Shown here piece by piece: positions 39,816-47,826 of a stretch of DNA of 64,000 nt (positions within the stretch are counted from its first letter, which is position 1; each line of letters opens with the position of its first letter). The stretch is taken from positions 9,026 through 73,025 of the forward strand of contig LSRX01000715.1 in NCBI GenBank assembly GCA_001939145.1, in the 5' to 3' direction. The position numbers and the translations under genes were made by a program. Below the pieces are notes generated by a model. The model saw nothing but the letters and a program-made list of their open reading frames with translations. It ran no database searches and was not told the origin of the DNA. This DNA is from Symbiodinium microadriaticum. Lineage: Eukaryota; Sar; Dinophyceae; Suessiales; Symbiodiniaceae.

Positions 39816-39908
39816 TTCCATACTCCTTTGAACGTCGGGGGGCTTCCTGCAAGAGGGGACGCTGCCGTGGAAAGATACGTAGTCGTCCCTCATGGCAGGG
39901 GAAATCTT
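39816..39908 (+). CDS. Candidate exon
   Basis: Acceptor CTAAGCCAG, frame FHTPLNVGGLPARGDAAVER and YVVVPHGRGN. A palindrome-like unit (39905-40007, ending AAAAAAAGGTAG) follows and may be the intron. A second, Arg-rich frame is also open. Product unknown. Confidence 0.45.
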
Positions 39909-40031
39909 AACCCTATAGCCATACCTAGCCCCCAAATAACATACCCTTTTTTAGGATTCCCCTGATTATCATGTCCTTGTATAAGTCCTTAAAAAAAGGT
40001 AGGCGATTCGGGGTTTAAGGCATACACCAAC

Positions 40032-40097
40032 ATGGGATCAGGAAGTTTCGGAAAGCAACTCTCTTCCGAGATGCTGTGGATGACATCGGAAGCCTAG
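40032..40097 (+). CDS. Candidate short coding segment
   Basis: ATG then MGSGSFGKQLSSEMLWMTSE, Ala and TAG. It lies just after the AG end of the unit at 39905-40007. Product unknown. Confidence 0.35.
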   Translation: MGSGSFGKQLSSEMLWMTSEA

Positions 40098-40152
40098 GGG
40101 CTGCTAAGCACCAATGGAACCCTTTTTTTTTTAACATTGGGCCTCTAAAAGT

Positions 40153-40272
40153 GACACCCTAACACCAATCGGGGTAATCATATACTCTTCTGAATACTAA
40201 CCTACATAGCTACTATCCGTAACCCAAGTAACCAAGTATATAATTATTAGGTCCTTTGGACCCTTAGGGTTA
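40153..40272 (+). repeat. Family C2 element
   Basis: GGTAATCATATACTCTTCTG, GCTACTATCCGTAACC, and right end GGTCCTTTGGACCCTTAGGG shared with 23558-23676. Confidence 0.75.
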
Positions 40273-40300
40273 TAAGTTATAACCCAGTTTTTTGCCTTAG

Positions 40301-40550
40301 CCGTTTGGTTCTGAAGGCTCCCTGCGTGGGAGCAGAAGAGGGGCCACGGAGATTCGCGCCCAAAGCTTCCCCGGGTACTCTCCCCCAAGCCGTTGAAGCG
40401 GAGGCCATAGCTCGCTATACTCCAATCTCTACAGCCCGCATCGGCCAGCATTTGAAGGAGACGCCCTGTCAGCTCAGCCATGGGTTCGCAGCAGTCTTGC
40501 ATCGAGTCTCCCTTGAGCCACTGGGCTCGAGTTCGGAGCTCTTCGTTTGA
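40301..40550 (+). CDS. Terminal exon, about 83 codons
   Basis: Acceptor TTTTTTGCCTTAG, then LVLKAPCVGAEEGPRRFAPK, ASPGTLPQAVEAEAIARYTP, ISTARIGQHLKETPCQLSHG and FAAVLHRVSLEPLGSSSELF to TGA. The minus strand of the same DNA is also open and protein-like (MAELTGRLLQMLADAGCRDW), so the strand is not certain. The plus call is favoured by the acceptor and the stop. Product unknown. Confidence 0.45.
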
Positions 40551-40870
40551 GTGCGTCGTTAGACTTCGGGCTTTCGGATGGTTGAGGGGTTTTAAGGGGG
40601 ATTTGAGATGTCTGGTTTTGGTGGGATGCGGAATCTTACCAGGGCTTCTTAGGTTTATACCATAAACTCTACTCGGGCCCTCTCTCTCTCCTCCCTCGCT
40701 CTCTCTATGTCTTTATACAGTAGTTTTGCTTGCGCTTGTCGTTCAGGGCTTAGGGTGTGTGTATGTGTCTATAGATGTATATGTATGTGCATATCTATGC
40801 ATGCAGCTGTACAGAATGTCTAAAGGTAGATACCCGTGCATACTCCCACATTGCTGCCAGGGCTTCAGAG

Positions 40871-40992
40871 CCCATGTGCTACCCAGAGAACCCAATACCC
40901 CTTAATTAAGGAATATACCTTATTATAGGGGCCTTATTATTATGATTTAAGCTATATTCCTTAATTAAGGGGTATTGGGTTCTTTGGGTGTG
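40871..40992. repeat. Family F palindromic element, copy 1
   Basis: Near-perfect ends CCCAATACCCCTTAATTAAG and CTTAATTAAGGGGTATTGGG, with ACCCAGAGAA and TTCTTTGGGT outside. Confidence 0.9.
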
Positions 40993-41124
40993 TTAGAGAA
41001 TCTGTAGGATCCTTGTGAAAAAAAGGCTGGGCGAGGCAACCCCAGTCTCTAAGCACAAATGTGCCGTCCAGCGAAGACTCGTCTGAACAACTAGTAATAA
41101 CATCGTCTTATCTTTTTTAAGGGC

Positions 41125-41285
41125 CTTTAAGCCCTACAAGCCCGAAACCCTAAACCCTGTAAGCCCTAAACCCTATAAGCCCTAAGCTCTAAACCCTGTG
41201 AGCCCTAAACCCTATAAGCCCTATAAGCCCTAAACCCTGTAAGCCCTATGAGCCCTAAACCCTACAAGCCCCATACGCCCTACAG
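41125..41285 (-). repeat. CCCTAAA/AAGCCCTAT array
   Basis: A 17-18 bp higher-order unit (AAGCCCTAAACCCTGT/ATAAGCCC) repeated about eight times. Confidence 0.85.
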
Positions 41286-41292
41286 TCTCAAG

Positions 41293-41381
41293 GCCCGGGT
41301 GGCACCACGGACTATGAGTTCATTTCGAACTTGGATGCCCGTGGGGCCACTCCGACCGGCATGCCCAAGCATCCTGGCGAG
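41293..41381 (+). CDS. Exon, 29 codons
   Basis: Acceptor CAGTCTCAAG, frame PGGTTDYEFISNLDARGATP and TGMPKHPGE, donor GAG|GTAGGGG at 41382. CCCTAAA-like DNA left, TTTAGGG-like DNA right. The splice sites and composition are good. Product unknown. Confidence 0.55.
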
Positions 41382-41588
41382 GTAGGGGTTTAAAGATTTA
41401 GGGTTTAAGGTTTAGGGTTAAAGATTTACGTGGGATTTCAGGGTTCAGGGTTTAGGGTTTAAGGCTAAAGATTTAGGGATCAGGCTTAAGTTTAGGGTTC
41501 AGGGTTTGAGGTGTAACGTCAACTTCCAGGGCCTTCAGAGCAATCTGCCCACCCTAAACCCTAAACCCTAAACCCCCGTTGGTCCGAG

Positions 41589-41658
41589 GAACGACTCTGC
41601 GTCATCCCTGGTCACTCTGGGCACGAACCGCCAGTTTTCGGCTCCTCCTGGAAAACAG
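41589..41658 (+). CDS. Exon with GC donor
   Basis: Acceptor GTCCGAG, frame NDSASSLVTLGTNRQFSAPP then GKQ, ending CAG|GCACAG. Probably the same gene as 41293-41381 or 41955-42317 (same strand). Product unknown. Confidence 0.45.
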
Positions 41659-41954
41659 GCACAGTTTAGGGCTTAGGGTTTAAGGTTTAGGGTTTAAGGG
41701 TCTAGGGCTTAGGGTTTAGGGCTTAGGGTTTAGGGTTTAGGGTCCAATAGGGGGGGGGGTTCTATAAATCATCAGCAGTATCCCTTTACAGTTCCCAGAT
41801 AGTTTGCAATATCATGCACCCCGACACCCGAAACCCCATTCCAAGACAAAGGCTCCTGTTTGGGATTATGGATTTAATGTACGCTTCATGTCTCAAAAGT
41901 CTTCTCGTTGCTGCGTAGCGCAGGCTTCCACAACCCAGTAAGGTCACTTAGTAG

Positions 41955-42317
41955 GTTCTACAACCAAGACCCCATCGGAGCAGCAGGAGGAGGAGCACAA
42001 GAGGAGAAGGAGCAGAAGAAGAAGTAGGAGTAGGAGTAGAGGCAGGGGCAGGAGTCGGAGCAGGAGCAGGAACCCTAAACCCTAAACCCCTAAACCGTAG
42101 TAGGAGAAGGTGTGAGGAAGACTGGGACCCAATTGCTGCACCACCTCCGACATCGCGAGGTGTCCACCGCCACAACTTGGACAGCGCTCGGGCGACCATC
42201 AGAAACCCTGCAGACAACATGAAAGTAGGTTTTGGGCTGAAGTTCAGGCTGCAACTAACACTGGTGGAACTGGAGCAGCACTATGCTGCATTCAAAACCC
42301 TAAACCCTAGACTCTAA
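41955..42317 (+). CDS. RS-domain (SR-like) protein, two exons
   Basis: Exon 41955-42069 (acceptor CTTAGTAG) encodes STTKTPSEQQEEEHKRRRSR followed by an RS/RG run (RRSRSRSRGRGRSRSRS), the hallmark of SR splicing factors and related RNA-binding proteins. A 31-nt telomere-like segment follows. The next exon (42101-42317) continues in phase with RRRCEEDWDPIAAPPPTSRG, VHRHNLDSARATIRNPADNM and KVGFGLKFRLQLTLVELEQH, then AAFKTLNPRL and TAA. No RRM is visible in this part. Reading without the intron meets a stop in the CCCTAAA run. RS domains are known to be phosphorylated and to act in the nucleus; that role here is inferred. Confidence 0.6.
   Translation, partial: VLQPRPHRSSRRRSTRGEGAEEEVGVGVEAGAGVGAGAGTLNPKPLNRSRRRCEEDWDPIAAPPPTSRGVHRHNLDSARATIRNPADNMKVGFGLKFRLQLTLVELEQHYAAFKTLNPRL
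42070..42100 (+). other. Candidate 31-nt intron of telomere-like repeat (GA-AG)
   Basis: GAACCCTAAACCCTAAACCC continues to CCGTAG. It lies between two open exons of the RS-domain gene. Removal restores phase (AG + T gives Ser). The donor would be GA after CAG. Confidence 0.5.
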
Positions 42318-42417
42318 GCCTTAAACCCGTACCCTTCATGCTTCTTTGTTTGGCGCTTCAATCCGACACCCAAAGACACTCAAGGGACGCTGAAGCTTCA
42401 ATCCAGAACCTTCAGAC

Positions 42418-42500
42418 AGGGGCATGAATAATTCGAACAGGGTTCTGTGGGGGTTTGTCGTACATACATATTATATTATATGAGCGACCGCGGTTATTTA
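42418..42500. repeat. Half of a family D element
   Basis: AGGGGCATGAATAATTCGAA and GGGTTCTGTGGGGG on the left; the right arm is missing. Confidence 0.5.
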
Positions 42501-42554
42501 GTCTTCTTGTGTTAAGAGTACAGGCGGACATGGTAATACGGGTTTTGCTAGCGT

Positions 42555-43372
42555 TACTTGGGGAACGAGATAGGGCCCGCAGTAAAAACGAGATGGCTTA
42601 AAGAGTATATATTGTGTTTACTCACAGTTGTACTATATAGATGGGAGTCAGTTCGCCTCACTACGGACCAACAGCAATGGCTAGAAGCGCACGTGTGGCA
42701 TGGTCCAAATTTTGTTGGGAGTGTCGGATCAAAACGAGATTCAGAACGAGATAGTAAACGAGATACTTTCGATTAGCCAGTTCGGTCCCAGAAGGTCATA
42801 ACCCATTCCTCTTGTAGACCAGTACTAATGCTACGACGAGGAGAAGTTCTAGTACTAGTAGTACTAGGATTAGTACTACCAGTACTACTAGTACTACTAG
42901 TATTACGAGTACTACTAGTACGACTAGTACTACTAGTCTCACTAGCACTACGAGTAGTACTAGTACGACTAGTATTACTTTCAGCCAAGGCTCAAAGAAC
43001 ACTGGCCGAAGTTACCTTGCTCCGGCCCCTGCTACTACTGCTACTGTTACCGCCACCATCACCCGTCCCGTCGCTCCTGCTGCTGCCGTTACACTTGCTA
43101 CCGCACCCGCTTCTCCCCCTTCTGCTTCTGCTGCTGTTACTGTTACTGGAACTGCCGTTGCCACTGCCATTGCCACTGCCACTGCCACTGTAACTGCTAC
43201 TGCTGCTGTTGGTAATGCTTCTGCCGCTCTGGCTCTTGTCACTACTGCTACAGCATTAAACCCTTATGGCATGCAGATATGTACAGCATATGTTCGAACG
43301 AGATCCCCAAATTTCTGACATGCATCCAGAATCCAGCCCTACTTGGGGAACGAGATCAGGGCCCGCAGTTAG
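42555..43372. repeat. AACGAGAT motif cluster around a trinucleotide-rich core
   Basis: AACGAGAT occurs seven times (about 42563, 42586, 42734, 42748, 42759, 43299 and 43348). CTTGGGGAACGAGAT followed by AGGGCCCGCAGT occurs near both ends (42555 and 43341). Between them lie CTACTAGTA and CTGCTACTG repeats (42830-43250). Confidence 0.7.
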
Positions 43373-43414
43373 GATGCGCGTCCTTTAGCCAATTACGAAA
43401 TAAATTTCGTCGCT

Positions 43415-43415
43415 C

Positions 43416-43452
<37 letters not shown>

Positions 43453-43460
43453 TATTTACT
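43415..43460. repeat. (AT)n microsatellite
   Basis: ATAT run with two TGTATA interruptions. Confidence 0.9.
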
Positions 43461-43548
43461 ATACATGCATACATACATGTGTGTATATGGACTATGAGGT
43501 TTTGCGAAGACTGTTACAATCCGATCCCTAGATCTGATCGCCCTTGAG

Positions 43549-43612
43549 TTCTCTCTCTCTCTCTCTGCCTCTCTCTCTCTCTCTCTCCCTCTCTCTCTCT
43601 CCCTCTCTCTAG
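43549..43612. repeat. (CT)n microsatellite
   Basis: CTCTCT with CCCT interruptions, ending CTCTCTAG. It could act as a pyrimidine tract for the following open stretch. Confidence 0.9.
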
Positions 43613-43690
43613 GATTTCCACCGAGCTTCCGTGGAGCTCATGATGGACTTCCCCATGTGGCTCATCCCTGCAAGGCCCTCTCTGCATCCT
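43613..43690 (+). CDS. Candidate exon upstream of the retroelement
   Basis: After CTCTCTCTAG the frame reads FHRASVELMMDFPMWLIPAR and PSLHP, then CCCTAAA repeats. The (CT)n run gives a strong acceptor. Product unknown; it may belong to the host gene into whose intron the retroelement inserted. Confidence 0.4.
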
Positions 43691-43711
43691 AAACCCTAAA
43701 CCCTAAATTCT

Positions 43712-43722
43712 AAACCCTAAGT
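43712..43722 (+). repeat. Target-site duplication, left copy
   Basis: AAACCCTAAGT, identical to 51402-51412. It lies at the end of a short CCCTAAA tract, so the integration site was telomere-like DNA. Confidence 0.8.
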
Positions 43723-43730
43723 GGCTCAAG
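43722..43730 (+). other. Probable dinoflagellate spliced-leader relic
   Basis: TGGCTCAAG equals the last nine bases of the conserved 22-nt leader that dinoflagellates add to mRNAs by trans-splicing. It lies exactly at the element's 5' boundary, overlapping the target-site duplication by one T. Nine bases could match by chance, but the position supports a trans-spliced RNA as template. Confidence 0.55.
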
Positions 43731-43947
43731 GCCTAAGGCCCGGAGGTAGCTTGGTGTGTGCCGCTGCTGGAGGACGAGGTGCTGCAGGGAGCGATTCTGC
43801 TGTTCGGGGTTAAGATCGGCGAGTGCGGTTCCCACCTGACCCCCTCCTCGGTGCGATTAGACGGAAGACAAAGGCACACTAGGACGGCACCTCGGAGGCG
43901 CTCGTGGGGATCGAGGCTGTTTAGGTGGAGATTGTCTCCGATCAGAC

Positions 43948-44919
43948 ATGGCTTTACAGCTTGGACTACCTTGCCAAGTTCCCGTACCCTCGGACCCCTT
44001 TGACGAGCCAGAACGGGGGGTGCACAACAGCCCGACGAAGCGACCCAGAGGGACAGGGTCGGGCACGGGGGTCAAAATGCCTCCCATGGGAGGCGTCACC
44101 ATCGAGGCCATACAGGAGCTCCTCGCACAGCAGAGTGCCACCCTCATGGAAGCTCAAAGGTCCACCATTAGCCAACTCGAAGCAAGACAGAATGAGAAGA
44201 TCCAGGCTCTAGACAGCAAAATCGGGCGCCAAGGGACAGTTACAGACAACCTGTGCCAGGCAGTTCGCGACTTGGAGAGCAGGCTCAGCAAAGTGGAGCA
44301 AAGCAAGGGGGCGATCGGGCCAGGAGGGGTCCAAACTGACCCAAGGTATCGGCTGACACTGGTGTTCGGAGGATGGGGGAAACAGACCAGAAGACATATC
44401 ATTCTGCACCAACTTAGCGAAGCGATCGACAAGTTGAACCTGAAGCAATATATTGACTCTGCTCCCTTTACCACTGGTCCCCGAAGGTCAGTAGCCCTAT
44501 GCAACTTTCATGTGAAAGAGGATGAGACTCCCGGGGATACCAAGACACGCATGTTCGCGGTGATTCAGGCAGTGAACGCAGCCAAGGCCTCGCTCCAGGG
44601 GGGGGATCGACCTCTTTGGTGCTCATTCAGCAGGACGACAGAAGAGCGAGGCAAAGCCGCAGTACCGGGGTTTGTTAAAAAGGTTGTCCTCACACATCGG
44701 CCGGAATCCAAGGGTGAACTGGACGTCGAATATGCGAGCGGCATGTCGTGGATGGGGGAGCATCAATTGAGCGGGATGGGCGACAAACCAGAGGGAGATG
44801 GCGTTGCTATGGTGGAGACGAGAGCCGGCAAAGGCTGGATCGATGTCAAGCGCCTCGCGGATGCAACGGGAGTGTCCTCGGCCACAGTGCAGGAGATGGT
44901 TGACGAGCATCGCTTCTGA
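43948..44919 (+). CDS. Retrotransposon ORF1 protein (coiled coil, nucleic-acid binding type)
   Basis: 324 codons with stop, from ATG 43948. Residues 1-35 are basic and Pro-rich. About 45-115 form a likely coiled coil (IQELLAQQSATLMEAQRSTI, then QLEARQNEKIQALDSKI and VRDLESRLSKVEQ). From about 130, RLTLVFGGWGKQTRRHIILH and the following strands resemble the RRM-like fold of L1-type ORF1 proteins, and the C-terminus (about 290-323) looks like a small helical domain. ORF1 proteins coat the element's RNA and act as chaperones; this role is inferred from layout. It ends in TGA, and ORF2 continues in the same frame 30 nt later. Open frames on the minus strand are shadows. Confidence 0.75.
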   Translation: MALQLGLPCQVPVPSDPFDEPERGVHNSPTKRPRGTGSGTGVKMPPMGGVTIEAIQELLAQQSATLMEAQRSTISQLEARQNEKIQALDSKIGRQGTVTDNLCQAVRDLESRLSKVEQSKGAIGPGGVQTDPRYRLTLVFGGWGKQTRRHIILHQLSEAIDKLNLKQYIDSAPFTTGPRRSVALCNFHVKEDETPGDTKTRMFAVIQAVNAAKASLQGGDRPLWCSFSRTTEERGKAAVPGFVKKVVLTHRPESKGELDVEYASGMSWMGEHQLSGMGDKPEGDGVAMVETRAGKGWIDVKRLADATGVSSATVQEMVDEHRF

Positions 44920-44949
44920 CAACAGGACGGGGGTCGTTTGGCTTTTCGA

Positions 44950-47731
44950 ATGCTGTGCTGGAATGTTGGGGGGGCCGCCATTGGTGACCTTCCCAGGGCT
45001 CTCGGTGAAGCTGCCAGTGCTAGTCTTCGTGAGGAAGACATAGTATGCCTGCAAGAACTACCCAGAGGTGAACCGGGGTGGCAAAGCCACTGCTACGAAC
45101 ACCTCAAGCTTGTGTCGCACAGGGAGGAAAACCAATGGAGAGGGGCAGGGGTTGCTTACTCTGAGAGGATGTGGACGGTTATGAGACGTATTCAGTCCGA
45201 ATGTGGGGTGTGGCTTCGACTTCGGCATTTGGTATTTAGCCAAGAGCTGTGGGTCGGATCGTTGTATGTCAAACCTGACTGCAACCAAGTAGAACATGAA
45301 CGTAGGGTGGCTGCTCACTTGGACGGCCTTCCTCCAACCCACCTACCAGTTCTCTTAGGATGTGACCTCAACTCGCCCATCACTTGGGCACGTGCCCGAG
45401 CAGGTGACCTCCGAGCAACGGCCAGGACCGGGAAGAGTAATCAGTTCCTCAATCAATTTGCTGCCAGGGACCTGCAACCGGTGGCGCACTCTGAGGAACA
45501 GATGGAGGTCCCCACGAGCCGGCCTCGACAGCAAGACAGGCAGGGACGGATCATTGACCTGATTGCGAGTGCCAGGGTAATGACCAAAGAGACGGAAGTG
45601 CACGTGAACAGTCACAAAGTTCTAGGCACGGACCATGAGCTCATCTCGACCAAGGTTGTGTTCGCGGGGGTCAAGGGGAGAGGCAGACCCAACACCAAAC
45701 CTAGAGTGGTGACAAAGGCAATACCGGAAATCCTCGAACTCGACCAGCAGGAAATGGTAAAGCTTGCCAAAGAGCACACCGGGGTCAAGCCGGGTGCTGG
45801 CTACAAGGACCCTCCCTCAGTAAAAGCACTCTTCAACATGGCCAGATTCAGCAAGTGTGCGGATGACTGGAAGAAGGCCTTTGCTGAAAGAAGAAAAGAG
45901 AAAACGAAGCACAAGCAAAATCTGGTCGAAGCAGTAGCCAAAGGAGAGTGGTCAGGGTACAGGAAGCTTAAGTCGGGGAAGACGGTTGAGTGGGAGTGCC
46001 ACTTTGCTGAAAGCCAAGAAGGTGATCCTCACAAGAGCATTCATGAGCACCTCGAAGGTATCTACGGCAACTCGCCACCCGATTTGACAGATTTCCAGCC
46101 CGAGGGAAGTTTCGAGCCGATCAGCCCCGAAGAGCTCCAGACAGCGATCCAACAGGGCAAGCGAGGGAAGAGCGTGGGCGAGGACGGTACCTCCTTGGAA
46201 TTGGTGGAAGGGATCGCACAGGCTGTGGGAGGTGAGAGCGCTATCTTGACGTGGTTTAACGAAATTCTTCAGTCGGGCCAGCTCCCCGAGGACTGGTTTT
46301 CAGCACTCATGATTATCTTACCCAAAACAGCCAAGCCTACGCAGCCTAGGCAACTTCGTCCGATCTGTTTGTCCTCCTCAGTTTCGAAGGTGTTCTGCCG
46401 AATTCTGCTGAACAGGGCAAAAAGTCAGATTCGGCCACTTGGATCGGCTCAGTGCGCTGGACCAGGAAAGCAGTCCATCGATTACGTCTACGCCATCCAC
46501 AAATTGCTTAGCTTGGAACGTGAGTGGAAAGGGGGGTTATGTTTCCTAAAGGTCGACCTCGAAAAGGCGTTTGACTGCGTATCCAAGCCGTCCCTGATGT
46601 CGTTCATTAAGTCCAAGCTTGGCAAGAGTCCTGAAGCGCGATGTTGGCAGCGACTGCTGAACAGATCAGAGGCCCACCTCCACAGGGGACAGCACAATTC
46701 AGCTCAACAACGGGATAAGACAGGGGGCGGTCGAATCCCCACACTTCTTTACCAACCTTGCAGAATGGACTCTGGAAGACACAGCCACACGGTACTCCTG
46801 GCCGAGGGAAGATCCTATGCTTCGAGGTTTGGGGATCACAGAGCTGATGTTCGTTGATGATGCGACCTTGTGGCAGTCGTGTTTGCGCATGCTCTCGCGG
46901 AGGGTGGAGCAGTGGATGGTTGTGTTGAGGGAAAGTGGGCTCAGGATCAACTTGGGGAAGTGCCAGTTGTACTGTTCGCCCTCTAACCGTCAAGGGAACA
47001 AAATGACAGTGCACGGTACCGAACTTGAGGGCGACAGTCATCTCAACATCATGGGGGTCAACTTTGCGGTGAACCAGACGACTACAGAGATGCTATCCTC
47101 ATTGATGGCGCGAGTGAGAGACAAGTTCTGGGCGAACTTCCACCTTCTAGGGTCTAGGACCTCGCTTCATGGTAGACTCCGAATGCTCGAAAGGGTTTGT
47201 GGGGGGACTGGGCTGTGGTGCATTGCAGCGTTCTACCCAGAGAAGAGTGCACAACAAGCCATGAACAGCCTCCAGTTACAACTCGTTGTCTACATGATGA
47301 AACTCAAACGGGGACCTGATGAAGATTGGCTTGCCCATAGGAAGAGAGTTTACAGAGCTGCTCGCGAAGCCTTGTGGCGGGGTGAGCACAGGAGGTGGTC
47401 CACGATTTGGGCCGAGAGGTACTGGATGTATCAAGGACACGTCGCTAGAGGAATGTACGTGGTGCCTCCGAGGGCCTCCAGCATAGTGTCTTTCTTCAGG
47501 AACAACCAGTGGTGGCACAACGAGCAGCGGAATCCGAGAGGGGAGAGGCACAAAGGGAAGTTCTATGCTCGACTATCCATTGAAGAAAATTCCATGGACG
47601 CCGTTGCAGGTGCTCCGTGGCGAGAGAGAGCTCAATGCCGCAGTACGTGGCAAGGCCTGTGCAGGGAGTGGGTGAACAGTGTGGACGTGCCGTGGGCATC
47701 CGGAAGACAGACAGTGCTGCAAGACCTCTGA
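44950..47731 (+). pseudogene. Retrotransposon ORF2: endonuclease-reverse transcriptase, frameshifted
   Basis: ATG 44950 starts just before the first motif. Residues 1-240 form an AP-like endonuclease: CWNVGG (N5), LQEL (E36), GCDLNS (D139, N141), IIDLIAS (D203) and TDH (D228, H229). The reverse transcriptase follows: fingers with LRPICLSSSVSKVFCRILL around 470, and motif A KVDLEKAFD with D536. The frame is lost between about 46661 and 46690. It resumes one base shifted, with the motif B region NNGIRQGAVESP, the catalytic FVDD at 46850-46861, and a thumb/C-terminal region with LRINLGKCQLY, ending at 47731. No RNase H or zinc knuckle is evident. Frame 1 alone ends at 46857. All key residues are kept, so only the one-base shift (mutation or sequencing error) disables it. 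Confidence 0.85.
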
Positions 47732-47826
47732 TGGGGTGTGTGAGTGGTGGCACGAGTGATTTGCCTGACATTGAGTGTGCCCTCAGCTCATGAGCCTCAA
47801 GACGTCTCGCAAACCCGGACGCGGCC

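Noticed and set aside
43758-44003. Open frame overlapping the start of ORF1
   Set aside because: Different frame, GTG start, Arg-rich; better explained as 5' leader of the retroelement.
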